DNA of 64,000 nt from Calothrix sp. PCC 6303. GTDB lineage: Bacteria; Cyanobacteriota; Cyanobacteriia; Cyanobacteriales; Nostocaceae. Positions 17,774 through 26,412 of this stretch are shown here, one piece after another. Each line of letters opens with the position of its first letter. Position 1 is the stretch's first letter. Position numbers and translations under genes: made by a program. The stretch covers positions 3,162,001-3,226,000 of the forward strand of contig NC_019751.1 of the NCBI RefSeq assembly GCF_000317435.1, given 5' to 3'. The notes beneath the pieces were generated by a model that made no database searches, was not told where the DNA came from, and saw only the letters and a program-made list of their open reading frames with translations.

Positions 17774-18976
17774 TTATCGAGTATCCATCATTGCTTTGAT
17801 ATGGTGTAAACGTCCCAGATTTAAAAGATTTGGGCATTGCTTACTTCTGGTTTGACGACCAAAAAACAGTGACTCAAACTTGCAGTACTGAGTTTGATAA
17901 CGCTCCCAAAGAGCTTGAGTGGGATCTTGCCCAGATGTAACTGGGGCTTGCTGAGGCTCGTCTTCTGAATCATATAAAGCTATCCCTTTTAAATCGGCAA
18001 TGCGATCGTTATTTAGCCGAGCTAAACAGCGATGATAGAGCATCGGTGACATGGAACCTTCCTTAAAAGGCTCAACCAACTCAGTACAATGTGCTTCACG
18101 ATAGTCTTGCCAGTATTTCTGTGCGATCGCAAATGTTGGCTGATACTGCTTCGATAGTCTTTCTGCCCAATCGCCATAAATGCTTGATTGCAAAAACTGA
18201 GTTGTTTTCGACCAATAGACCGCGCATTGATTTAACCCGATCTGCGTCTTATCCACACAATTTAGCTCTGGAATTCCAGGTAGCACAGAACTATTGAAGA
18301 TAGCCAAACCACTAGCAGGTGCTGCCAAAAGTTCTTCCAGTTGGTGAAGTCGAGCCTGTCTCAGACCCTGATGACATTCCGCCAATCTCAGGGTGTTCAG
18401 GGAAAATAGAGCTTTTTCGATCTGGCAATACTGAGTTTGATATTGCTCCCAGTGGCGTTGCACCGATGAATTTCTCAATTTGAGTTGATCGAGTAAGGAT
18501 TCAAATCGAGGATCGTGAGATTGGAAAGTTATGATTTTAACACCTCTCTGTAATTCTAGAATGCGATCGTTATTTAATCGCGCTAAACAAACAGATGTTG
18601 CAATTGGAAAATCTGGCGTATTGCGTAAGCGTTGAGTTAACTGTTGGCAGTGTTGTGTTTGAAACTGATGCCAGGATTGATCTGCGATCGCTAGTTGACG
18701 CTGAAGGGGTACAATTAGCTGCGATTCAACATCTTGATAAAGCAATGATTTGAGCAAATGGGTTACTTCTGCCCAACGCTTTGCACAGCGATATTCACCC
18801 GCTTCAACCTGTCGAATACAGTCTGGTTGCAAAACTCCACCAAATCCTAATATCACGGTTGGATAAGGTAGAGGAGTCCCTGCCTTATGTGACGCAGGGA
18901 GAGCTTTGCTCGGTTCCACACCAAGCTGAGTTCCAAATAAAATGATACTCGCAAATATCGCAATCTTAAATTTCAT
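17774..18976 (-). CDS. Exported tandem LprI-like (DUF1311) protein
   Basis: I start at ATG 18976. The 400-residue protein has a signal peptide (hydrophobic to about residue 18, then P-S-K-A-L-P-A). Four related segments of about 80-90 residues follow, each with a W-x-x-Y/F-x-x-x-x-C core and C-L-A-R-L-N-N-D-R-I. This is the cysteine-paired pattern of the LprI/DUF1311 domain, named after a lysozyme inhibitor. Periplasmic location is likely. The tandem arrangement is longer than the usual single-domain protein. Confidence 0.65.
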   Translation of the reverse strand: MKFKIAIFASIILFGTQLGVEPSKALPASHKAGTPLPYPTVILGFGGVLQPDCIRQVEAGEYRCAKRWAEVTHLLKSLLYQDVESQLIVPLQRQLAIADQSWHQFQTQHCQQLTQRLRNTPDFPIATSVCLARLNNDRILELQRGVKIITFQSHDPRFESLLDQLKLRNSSVQRHWEQYQTQYCQIEKALFSLNTLRLAECHQGLRQARLHQLEELLAAPASGLAIFNSSVLPGIPELNCVDKTQIGLNQCAVYWSKTTQFLQSSIYGDWAERLSKQYQPTFAIAQKYWQDYREAHCTELVEPFKEGSMSPMLYHRCLARLNNDRIADLKGIALYDSEDEPQQAPVTSGQDPTQALWERYQTQYCKFESLFFGRQTRSKQCPNLLNLGRLHHIKAMMDTR

Positions 18977-19364
18977 CAAAGTAAATCGCCCAAATTAATC
19001 CAATCAATGCCGCGAACTGATAAAAGCCATTCTGGCATCCAAGAAACAGCGCTTGCGCTATCGCACCTCCTACTATAAAAAATATACTGACTTCGTTAAT
19101 TATTAATTCAAATCAGTATATTCTCGGAAATATTAGAGATTTTTCTGTAATTCCTAGAAGTGAACTTGTAGCTAAGTGGCTGGGTGTTGAAAATTGTCGT
19201 TATGACAAGGCAGTAGGCAGTAGGCAGTAGGGGCAAGACTTTGAAGCCAATTTACATTACGTTACATAGCTGTGTTTATTCCTACCTACCTACTTACTTA
19301 ACTTGAAGTGTTAAATATGAGGCGTATTATTTGAGCCAGTTCATAGGGGAGTAGTAACAGAATA
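18977..19364. other. Spacer with a heptamer tandem repeat
   Basis: I see no gene here. GGCAGTA is repeated three times at 19209-19229, and a CTAC-rich run lies near 19281-19300; both are STRR-like. A HIP1-derived stretch is near 19045-19070. Promoters for the gene at 19365 probably lie here but cannot be placed. Confidence 0.6.
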
Positions 19365-20114
19365 ATGGAAGAAATAGAATACCCTGACTGGACTATTGAT
19401 CGGCGATGCGTGTTACAGAAACTGGAAAATATAGCTAAGGATTACATTCATTACTTTACATATCAAGCAAGATACTATCAACCAATGGTGGTGATTTGGT
19501 CGCGTGATGAGTTGCTAAAAGGATTAGATGCCCTTGATTTACTCAATTGTGAGATCGATCGACTGATTTTTGAACAAATTTCTCAAAATTATCCTCATCT
19601 GAGTCAATGTGTTCATGCTGCTGAATTCTTGTGGTATGCTCATCCGGACATTTCAATCCAGGAAAGCGATGTGAGCTTGGATTGGATGATGTTTAGTTTG
19701 TTTGGGCTAATTGATGATGAAATTCGCGAACGCTGTCTGGAAATAGTCAGAGCCGCAAAACTAAACCAGCCTCGGACATTACTTGCTGAGTTACAAGGAC
19801 AACAATACCGTTTAATTACCGATTGGGATAACGAGCAAATTAAGCTGATGACAGCAGTTCCACTAAATGTTGATCGCAATCCGTTTATGCGTGAAACAAC
19901 GCCTCAAAATCAATATGCACCAACCTACTTGGAGTTAGTGACCAGGGCATCTTGCAACAGTTTGCCGATGAATTGGGATATTTTGGTAGATTGGGGTGCG
20001 CTGGGGTTGCTAGAGGAACTGGAAGATCTCAGCACCGATCCTTCATTGCCCGGTGCTGAATATCTCAAATATTGCCTAGAACAATATTATTTTTTACTAA
20101 AATTGAGACGGTGA
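19365..20114 (+). CDS. Hypothetical protein, internally deleted paralogue
   Basis: The 249-residue protein belongs with those at 10718 and 20581. Its first ~13 residues (I-E-Y-P-D-W-T-I-D) match the N-terminus of the 20581 protein. The next residues (V-L-Q-K-L-E-N-I-A-K-D-Y) match that protein from about residue 195. About 180 residues are therefore missing from the middle. It retains the C-terminal block (P-T-Y-L-E-L-V, T-D-P-S-L-P-G-A-E) that the 20581 gene has lost. It may still fold as a C-terminal domain. The function is unknown. Confidence 0.65.
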   Translation: MEEIEYPDWTIDRRCVLQKLENIAKDYIHYFTYQARYYQPMVVIWSRDELLKGLDALDLLNCEIDRLIFEQISQNYPHLSQCVHAAEFLWYAHPDISIQESDVSLDWMMFSLFGLIDDEIRERCLEIVRAAKLNQPRTLLAELQGQQYRLITDWDNEQIKLMTAVPLNVDRNPFMRETTPQNQYAPTYLELVTRASCNSLPMNWDILVDWGALGLLEELEDLSTDPSLPGAEYLKYCLEQYYFLLKLRR

Positions 20115-20119
20115 AATAG

Positions 20120-20584
20120 ATGATGAGAAAAATTGCGGTAGAATTTTTGGATGATTCTGAAATTGAAGTAGCCTGCTATGGTGCAGATTCTGATTGGGTC
20201 TGTCGATTAACCGATCCGCTCACTCAGCCAAAGGGATCTGTATCCGATGCATTTGCGCCATTTCCTGACTTGGGATTTCTTTGGTTTCGAGAAGTTGATC
20301 GCGTGTGGGTCGTTTCTGGTATGGTAAATCGCTTTGTCTTTCAGGATGAAGCCTGGTTCGATGATTTGCTATACCGCATTAGCGACGAAATATACCTGCG
20401 GGATTACTCGCCAGCAAGGCGAATTGAGTTTGTGAGTGTTGATGTAACAGTTATGTTTGATGGTGAGCGCGGAAGAGAGAGATTTCCAGGGGGAGAAGTG
20501 GAAAGAAAGTGGCAGAAAAAATGGCAGCTTCAACAAGCAATTACCCCTTTAGAAAACAAGGAAGCAACCGCAGGTGAATCGTGA
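20120..20584 (+). CDS. Hypothetical protein
   Basis: This 154-residue soluble protein lies 5 bases after the previous gene and overlaps the next one by 4 bases (GTGA), so the three form an operon. It is acidic, with aromatic-rich strands (F-L-W-F-R-E-V-D-R-V-W-V-V) and a charged tail. A second ATG follows the first directly. No family is recognised. Confidence 0.6.
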   Translation: MMRKIAVEFLDDSEIEVACYGADSDWVCRLTDPLTQPKGSVSDAFAPFPDLGFLWFREVDRVWVVSGMVNRFVFQDEAWFDDLLYRISDEIYLRDYSPARRIEFVSVDVTVMFDGERGRERFPGGEVERKWQKKWQLQQAITPLENKEATAGES

Positions 20585-21648
20585 TAGAAATGGAATACCC
20601 TGGCTGGACAATCTATCTGGGATTGTTAATTGATGATTACCCACTTTTGGTTTTGGCAAAAGACAATGATCTGCGCTTTATATCTGAAGGACATTACCAA
20701 AATATCATCCAATTTTTATTGCCCTTGGCAGAACCAGGTGAGGATTTTGTCTATGAGTCCGGCTCAACACGAGTTGAGAGCATCCATAATCAACTACATC
20801 AAGCGTTTGTCAGTGGGCAGGAATTTGGTAATGGAGCTATTTATTTCCGGCTTAGGTCAATTTTGGAATATGATGTAGCAATCGATGGTTCAGAATTCCA
20901 GCAAGAAATCGAGCGATATCAGCAACGAACAGGATATCCACCAACTGAACCTTTCTGGTATGTAAGTCCAAACTTTGCAGGTTGGGATGGTTGCGGTCAC
21001 TATATCCCGCAAAGTAGCATTAACAAAATTATTCAAGTTACTCAACAGATTAAAGCAGGGGAGTTAAACTTTCCTTTAGGTGTACAGCTTTTATCAGAAG
21101 ATGAGTGGGATTTACGGTTTGGCTGGGCTAAGGAAACTGGGTTTGTCCCTAGCGTTCTGCGAAAATTAGAAACAATTGCTGCGGATTACATACAGTTTTT
21201 TGCTAATCAAGGGCACTTGTATCAACCCAGTTTAGTAGAACCCTATCGCACAAAATTGCTTGAGGAACTTAATGCTGTCGGATTGCTGAATTGCGAAATA
21301 CCTGATAGCGTCTATTACCAACTGGGGTGTACTTATCCTCATCTGAGACGATGCATTGATGAGGCTGAATTTCTTTGGATAGTAGGGGATATGCCAATTC
21401 AGGAATTTGATTTAAGCTTGGACTGGATGATTTTTGATCCGCTTTACCCAGACGGTATGGATTATGCTGAGTTTCGCGATACTCCAAAGGAGTCGCTACG
21501 CGATCGCGCTTTAGCCGTCTTCAGAACTGCTCAACTTGAACAACCTGAAATCTTACTTCTGGAAATATATGATAAGCAGTATCAACTGGTTACTGGATGG
21601 GAAGGAGGGCGAATTAAACTGCTCAACTCCATCGAGCTTATGTCCTAA
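20581..21648 (+). CDS. Hypothetical protein, C-terminally shortened paralogue
   Basis: The start is GTG 20581, overlapping the previous stop; ATG 20590 is a near alternative. The 355-residue protein aligns with the 481-residue protein at 10718 but ends after R-I-K-L-L-N-S-I-E-L, lacking the C-terminal ~130 residues. A dispersed repeat at 21475-21509 is translated as D-T-P-K-E-S-L-R-D-R. The paralogue at 19365 has a direct D-E-I-R-E-R-C at this place, which shows that the repeat is an insertion. The function is unknown. Confidence 0.65.
   Translation: MIEMEYPGWTIYLGLLIDDYPLLVLAKDNDLRFISEGHYQNIIQFLLPLAEPGEDFVYESGSTRVESIHNQLHQAFVSGQEFGNGAIYFRLRSILEYDVAIDGSEFQQEIERYQQRTGYPPTEPFWYVSPNFAGWDGCGHYIPQSSINKIIQVTQQIKAGELNFPLGVQLLSEDEWDLRFGWAKETGFVPSVLRKLETIAADYIQFFANQGHLYQPSLVEPYRTKLLEELNAVGLLNCEIPDSVYYQLGCTYPHLRRCIDEAEFLWIVGDMPIQEFDLSLDWMIFDPLYPDGMDYAEFRDTPKESLRDRALAVFRTAQLEQPEILLLEIYDKQYQLVTGWEGGRIKLLNSIELMS
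21475..21509. repeat. Dispersed repeat inside a coding region, in frame
   Basis: GCGATACTCCAAAGGAGTCG followed by CTACGCGATCGCGC. Comparison with the paralogue at 19365 shows an insertion of about eight codons. Confidence 0.8.
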
Positions 21649-21684
21649 ATTATAGAAAATTACTTCGCATTTTTGGCTTAGTAT

Positions 21685-22182
21685 ATGAACGTAAACGCTT
21701 TACCCATCGATCCGAGCGATCGCTATATTTTTCTCACGGATTTGTGGGATGAACCTTGGACAGCAGAGAATGCAGAAGTTATTCGATATTCACTTTTTCA
21801 CGATTCAGAACCTTCGATTTGTTCTTTGTGTCCTCAAATTCTCAGTTCTTGGGGTGATCGTAGCTGTGACACTCGCAATGCTTTTTTGCGCTATATTGAA
21901 GCACCATTCGATTTTCGGGTGCTGAATGAGGTACTAACGGCGAGTGGTGCGTTGGGCTTTGGGGACAATGAAATGGTAAATGCGATCGCAACTCATATTT
22001 GCAGTACCGAATACTGTGTCCCGTTAAATGTCATTGATGCCCTAAATCAATTAAATAACCCGACTCCAACCGTTCTAGATGCCTTGGAAAGGGCGACGAC
22101 GATTCCCAACAGTTACTATGCGGATGAAATGATTCGCCGTACTGCTGCGGAAACCTTAGGCAAGTTGAGGGCTAAATTATGA
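21685..22182 (+). CDS. Hypothetical protein, possibly HEAT-like
   Basis: The 165-residue product is helical and acidic. Its C-terminal A-D-E-M-I-R-R-T-A-A-E-T-L-G-K-L resembles HEAT/PBS-lyase-like repeat helices. Four cysteines are present (I-C-S-L-C-P, C-D-T, I-C-S). It follows the paralogue family genes on the same strand by 36 bases. A protein-binding role is plausible but not shown. Confidence 0.5.
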   Translation: MNVNALPIDPSDRYIFLTDLWDEPWTAENAEVIRYSLFHDSEPSICSLCPQILSSWGDRSCDTRNAFLRYIEAPFDFRVLNEVLTASGALGFGDNEMVNAIATHICSTEYCVPLNVIDALNQLNNPTPTVLDALERATTIPNSYYADEMIRRTAAETLGKLRAKL

Positions 22183-22357
22183 AGAGAGATGTTAATCCAG
22201 GAGGAAAAGAAAAATAAGCTTTTCAAACTATAAAAAAGCAGAGATTTAGATCGTAGTGAAAAAATCAGAAATAGTTGGTGTCAGCCCAACAGTAATTTAG
22301 AAAAAATGTAAGTATTCACAGCTAAACTCATAGCACAAATTGTAGAAGTATAATTAT

Positions 22358-22517
22358 ATATAGGAATCCTATTTGAATATTGAACAAAACTCAGTACAGT
22401 TTCTACTCACTACTCCCTACTCACTACTCCCTACTCACTACTCCCTACTCACTACTCCCTACTCACTACTCCCTCACCCCAACAGATAGATTCAAAAACC
22501 AAACCGGATTCCTATAG
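22358..22517. repeat. Inverted-repeat element with an internal 14-bp tandem array
   Basis: The outer ends ATATAGGAATCC (22358-22369) and GGATTCCTATAG (22506-22517) form an 11-bp inverted repeat. Inside, CTACTCACTACTCC is repeated five times without a mismatch at 22403-22472. This looks like a small non-autonomous element that carries an STRR array. A degenerate relative lies at 4124-4237. Confidence 0.65.
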
Positions 22518-22536
22518 TATACAAAACTGATGGTTA

Positions 22537-22544
22537 AAATTTTG
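22537..22544. repeat. 8-bp target site duplication, left copy
   Basis: AAATTTTG directly abuts the left inverted repeat of the insertion sequence. The identical octamer stands at 23956-23963. Confidence 0.9.
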
Positions 22545-23955
22545 GGTTCTACCGATCCCCTTATGGAAATTTAACACTAAAGTGCCAAGATAATAAGCAG
22601 CGTAATCTAAAATTTGCGAAATTACGGAAACCATATCCTAATCTTTTGACTAGCTTCAACTTATTATTAATTCCTTCTACAGTGCCACTAGTTGTTCTTT
22701 GTTCAAAATAACCAACTATATCTCCAAACCATCTAAAAATTGTTCTAATAGTTTTCGGAAAGTATAAACTCGAATCATACATCCAATCTAATAATTTTAG
22801 TACCCCATCGCCCCATGATTCAGCAGTGTTAAATATATTTCTGAATTTCTCTTTTAACTCGTGCATTTTTGATAGAGTTGGAGATACATTTTGAACTGCT
22901 TTTAGCTTTTCTTTTTGAGTCTCATTTAAAGAATCTTCGTTTTTCAACAAGCTATATTTACTTTTTAATAATCCCGCCAATATTCGATCTCTATCTAATT
23001 TATTCTTGAGAGAATTTGCTTCTTTTTTTTGCTGTTTACGCGCTGCATCTAATTCATCATTTACCTGTTTCATTACATGAAATCTATCAATAGTTACTTC
23101 TGCATTTGGCATCAACTCTTTGACTAAACTTTTATATGGTTTCCACAAGTCTATACTAACTTCTTCAATTTGCTCTAAAACCTCATTACCCATACTCTGC
23201 AAAGCTTGAGTCATTTCTGATTGACGACGTGACTCAACAATATCAATTGGTTTTCTTCTGTCTAAATCTACCAATACTCCTAAATAATTACCTTGACCTT
23301 TAATTAAAGAAATTTCATCTATACCTAGACGCTTTATTTCACTTGTCTCAAAACTGATATCTGATTCTAAAGAATCTAGCATCGATTGAATTTCTGATTC
23401 ACTTAAATCATTTCTCTCTGCAACACTACGAATGTTACTGTCTAACACTTGTTTCACTATTTCTATTGCAAATCTTTTAGTATATCCTCGTTGTTTATCG
23501 ACAAAATCTAAATCCTCACTAAATAATTTTTGACAATTTTTGCACCTAAATTGACGACGATCAATTCTTAATATTACTTGCTGATTACTCCATGGCAAGT
23601 CTTTAATATTACGCCAATGATGCTGATGTATACTATGACTAGCTTTACCACATCTTGGACATTTAGAAGATTTGGAGTCAACTTGTATTTCTATGATTAA
23701 TCCTAAGCCTTCAATATCTTGACAATTTAATACTTTTATCCCTGGTAAATTCAGAATTTGCTCTACGGAAAACTTCATAGCGAGCACCGAAAATTTAATT
23801 TATGGCTATTTTACTTGTATTCTCTCACAGATTTGGTATATTTAAAAATCCATAAACCTTTATCTAGCTTGAGTTGTAGCTATACATTCTTGTTAAGTTA
23901 TAGCCATTTTTTCCCATCTAAATATATTTTTTTTCATAAGGGGATCGGTAGAACC
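22545..23955. mobile_element. Complete ISL3-family insertion sequence, 1411 bp
   Basis: The ends are perfect 21-bp inverted repeats (22545-22565, beginning GGTTCTACCGATCCCCTTAT, and 23935-23955). The element contains one intact transposase gene on the minus strand and is flanked by an 8-bp duplication, the size usual for ISL3. Perfect ends, target duplication and an intact gene all point to recent transposition. The insertion lies between genes and breaks none. Confidence 0.95.
22561..23778 (-). CDS. ISL3-family transposase
   Basis: The 405-residue protein has the ISL3 layout. There is an N-terminal zinc-binding region with C-P-R-C-G and C-K-N-C pairs, then a helix-turn-helix region. A DDE catalytic domain follows with R-L-G-I-D-E-I-S, the T-I-D-R-F-H-V-M-K-Q block and a final acidic residue in T-V-E-G-I-N-N-K-L-K. 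I chose ATG 23778 (M-K-F-S-V). The length is normal for the family, and the stop lies within the left inverted repeat region. Confidence 0.95.
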   Translation of the reverse strand: MKFSVEQILNLPGIKVLNCQDIEGLGLIIEIQVDSKSSKCPRCGKASHSIHQHHWRNIKDLPWSNQQVILRIDRRQFRCKNCQKLFSEDLDFVDKQRGYTKRFAIEIVKQVLDSNIRSVAERNDLSESEIQSMLDSLESDISFETSEIKRLGIDEISLIKGQGNYLGVLVDLDRRKPIDIVESRRQSEMTQALQSMGNEVLEQIEEVSIDLWKPYKSLVKELMPNAEVTIDRFHVMKQVNDELDAARKQQKKEANSLKNKLDRDRILAGLLKSKYSLLKNEDSLNETQKEKLKAVQNVSPTLSKMHELKEKFRNIFNTAESWGDGVLKLLDWMYDSSLYFPKTIRTIFRWFGDIVGYFEQRTTSGTVEGINNKLKLVKRLGYGFRNFANFRLRCLLSWHFSVKFP

Positions 23956-23963
23956 AAATTTTG
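23956..23963. repeat. 8-bp target site duplication, right copy
   Basis: AAATTTTG abuts the right inverted repeat and is identical to the left copy at 22537-22544. Confidence 0.9.
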
Positions 23964-24070
23964 CTTGAATTAGTAGGTTAATACTTTAAAGTCAATAATC
24001 ATTATTCCAAACAGCTTTTTTAAGTTTATTATTGACTCCCAATTTTAAAGACTTTTATGGAGTTAGCAAT

Positions 24071-24763
24071 ATGTACCTTGCATGGTCATATCAGGGTTCT
24101 GATGAAGGAGATGATTGGCAACAACGGCGGGCGCAAAAGCAACTGCGTCCAGGTTTTTGGGAAGACCTGCAAAAGATTCTGGGTGCGTTGCTGCTCAGGC
24201 AGATGTTGATACCCGATCGTGTGGTCTGTCGGATGGACGAAGGTGAGCGTGCTATCCTAATTCCTGATCGCTTTAGTGTTGAGTCAAAGCGTATCCTGGA
24301 GTATCTCCGTATGAGCGTGGCAGATGAATACATGGAGTCGATCCTGGAGATAGAAGGGAAGACTATGCTAGTTTCCGACAACACAGGGGAATCTGTACCC
24401 AAGGTAAACTGTCTGAAAGTCACGGAGTTTGATGGTTTGTCTCAGCGTTTTTCTTTTGTGCTTAATCCTTGGCCCTTTGTCCCGCTCAGACCAATCGGGA
24501 AGATGGATTATGCCCTGCAAGGGGGTAGGTGGACGCACAACGCGGTGCGTCTTAGAGCGACCTTAATTACGCTACAATTAGCGCTTTCAGATTGGGAACC
24601 TTACCCACACGCCGAGGAAGTGGTGGTAGACAATATCTTTTTGCAGACGGACACGAGTATTTTGGTGCATCCGAATGTTTTGGATCTGGCGGAAATTTTG
24701 GACGATTCGGATGTGGCGCAGATGTACCAGCAAGGATTGGAAGTGCTGGCGAAGCGGCGATAA
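24071..24763 (+). CDS. Hypothetical protein
   Basis: I use ATG 24071 (M-Y-L-A-W-S-Y-Q-G), which has GGAG upstream, instead of the in-frame TTG at 24032. The 230-residue soluble protein has an unusually even, higher-GC codon use compared with its neighbours, suggesting separate origin. Its central part (F-V-L-N-P-W-P-F-V-P-L-R-P-I-G) and C-terminal helices match nothing I recognise. Position beside the YwqK-like gene suggests a shared operon and perhaps an immunity-type role. Confidence 0.6.
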   Translation: MYLAWSYQGSDEGDDWQQRRAQKQLRPGFWEDLQKILGALLLRQMLIPDRVVCRMDEGERAILIPDRFSVESKRILEYLRMSVADEYMESILEIEGKTMLVSDNTGESVPKVNCLKVTEFDGLSQRFSFVLNPWPFVPLRPIGKMDYALQGGRWTHNAVRLRATLITLQLALSDWEPYPHAEEVVVDNIFLQTDTSILVHPNVLDLAEILDDSDVAQMYQQGLEVLAKRR

Positions 24764-24850
24764 GGCAATAGGCAATGCTGCAATGCTTTTTGCAGAACTC
24801 AATTTCTAAGATGTGTTTTTGGGAGAATTCCATTGGGATTATTTGGCTGA

Positions 24851-25483
24851 ATGCGGTACGACGAAGATGGATTGGAAATGCTCGACCTGGATAGTGATCG
24901 CGCCAGTTATGATGAGGCGGGTGACTGCCTGCTCCAGGACGGTTCGCCATTTACTGGGTGGGCTTTTGAAAACTATGAGGACGGTCAACTTTATACTCGA
25001 ATACATTATGAACGGGGTTACCATACTGGCTTGTTTGAAATATTCTATGAAAATGGCCAGATCATGAGCCGTCACGCGGATTACAACCCTGTTGCACGTC
25101 AACCGATTATTCGGCAATGGGCGGAGAATGGGCAGATGACCTCTGAGGAGACATACCCCAGTAGGACATGTTTACCAGGTTATCGAAAGTTATGGAATGA
25201 GGAAGGAAGGCTCATCTATTATTATGAATCTCCAGCGACTTACCAAACCTTGAAGCACGGTGTTGAAACTTGGTGGTATAAGGATGGTCAGATCCAGGAG
25301 CGCAAAGTGTGGTCGTTCGGACTTTGTACGGAGCATCTGCAATGGGCACTGGATGGGAGAATTCTGATGGAAGAACAACTGACCGAAGACAGCCAAGAGT
25401 ATCGAATTATACATACGCGAAAAGAAAAAGAAGAGGAAATGATAGAGAAATATGGCGAATTACCCATTTGCAATAGTTGCTGA
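24851..25483 (+). CDS. MORN/YwqK-like repeat protein
   Basis: The 210-residue protein contains five or six MORN-like units with cores such as Y-E-D-G-Q-L-Y, Y-E-N-G-Q-I-M, A-E-N-G-Q-M-T, N-E-E-G-R-L-I and Y-K-D-G-Q-I-Q-E. YwqK-type proteins of this make-up are immunity or antitoxin partners in secreted-toxin loci. No adjacent toxin is recognised. The end is lysine/glutamate-rich. The base composition resembles that of the upstream gene at 24071. Confidence 0.7.
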   Translation: MRYDEDGLEMLDLDSDRASYDEAGDCLLQDGSPFTGWAFENYEDGQLYTRIHYERGYHTGLFEIFYENGQIMSRHADYNPVARQPIIRQWAENGQMTSEETYPSRTCLPGYRKLWNEEGRLIYYYESPATYQTLKHGVETWWYKDGQIQERKVWSFGLCTEHLQWALDGRILMEEQLTEDSQEYRIIHTRKEKEEEMIEKYGELPICNSC

Positions 25484-25565
25484 GGACTTTTGTTTGAGTG
25501 TAAATTCCAACTATCAGGAGTAAAATGCGATCGCTAATATCCATAAAATTACTTATATCACGACC

Positions 25566-26105
25566 ATGCGCCTATTATTTTGTGTATTAATAAATGCTAT
25601 TTGTCTATGGTTACTGTGGCTGCGTTGTTATCCTGGCGCAATCGATGATTTGCTATTTATTCCGATTGGTTTAGCGATTGTTGGATTCCTAGTAATGTAT
25701 GCTTGGCAAAAAGTTTGTGCCAGAAAAAATCGTTCTCAGCCACCGATTAAGCCCTATTTGCTGCGATTGACTAAAGCTACTAAATGGACTGTCTTGGTGA
25801 CGCTTTTGTTACTACCTACTAATTTAGTGCAATATACCGCTTTTATCCTATCGCAACCAGCATTAAAACACTTAGACCCCAATTGTGTAAAAAATTGTCA
25901 GGTTGGTTTTTATCAGTTTGAGAAAGTTTATGATGATGGCAAAGGTGGAATCTATCTTCAGACGAGTAGTTTCTTCTTTCGTTCGAGTGGATTTGCTTAT
26001 AAACCCGATCCAAAATGGAATATGGGTTTACCAAAACAATCTTATCAATACTATCCTTTCTGGGGTGATTGGCAGCGATTCGAGGAAACCCATGATTGGA
26101 ATTAG
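25566..26105 (+). CDS. Hypothetical membrane protein, paralogue of 7051-7677
   Basis: The 179-residue protein has three N-terminal membrane segments (about residues 2-22, 28-46 and 72-95) and a soluble C-terminal part. It shares Y-P-G-A, F-I-L-S-Q-P-A-L, K-G-G-I-Y, G-F-A-Y-K-P and W-G-D-W with the protein at 7051. The two copies are 18 kb apart, so the family has expanded in this island. The function is unknown. Confidence 0.65.
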   Translation: MRLLFCVLINAICLWLLWLRCYPGAIDDLLFIPIGLAIVGFLVMYAWQKVCARKNRSQPPIKPYLLRLTKATKWTVLVTLLLLPTNLVQYTAFILSQPALKHLDPNCVKNCQVGFYQFEKVYDDGKGGIYLQTSSFFFRSSGFAYKPDPKWNMGLPKQSYQYYPFWGDWQRFEETHDWN

Positions 26106-26114
26106 TGTTAATTA

Positions 26115-26279
26115 ATGATGAAAAAAGTCACTCAATTTTTAGCTATTTTGGCTCCGATTGCTGGTGTGATTCTAGTGTTTGCTACTAATACTTCGGGTGG
26201 GAGTTCAGTTTGCAATGAAGTCATAGGCAAGGATAGCAGTTTTCCATTGGCAAAGTTTAGTTTTACCGGATGCCTCTGA
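26115..26279 (+). CDS. Small putative exported peptide
   Basis: The 54-codon frame begins M-M-K-K-V-T-Q-F-L and contains one hydrophobic stretch (residues 7-23), then a short tail with two cysteines. It begins 9 bases after the previous gene's stop. It may be a complete small membrane peptide or the front end of a truncated gene; the sequence after the stop shows no continuing frame that I can recognise. Confidence 0.4.
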   Translation: MMKKVTQFLAILAPIAGVILVFATNTSGGSSVCNEVIGKDSSFPLAKFSFTGCL

Positions 26280-26412
26280 TTACGAAATTCCAGCTATTAA
26301 AGCGATAAACTTGTGTGGTTAACCTTAATCAGCTAATTACCCACTGAATCGATGCAGTAAAGCAATCTCACAGTGCATTTGGGATGTCAATGCCCGGTCT
26401 GTGACCATCGCC

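Noticed and set aside
22403-22472. Tandem 14-mer array considered as a CRISPR
   Set aside because: The units abut with no spacers and are too short; no cas genes are present. It is an STRR-like tandem repeat.
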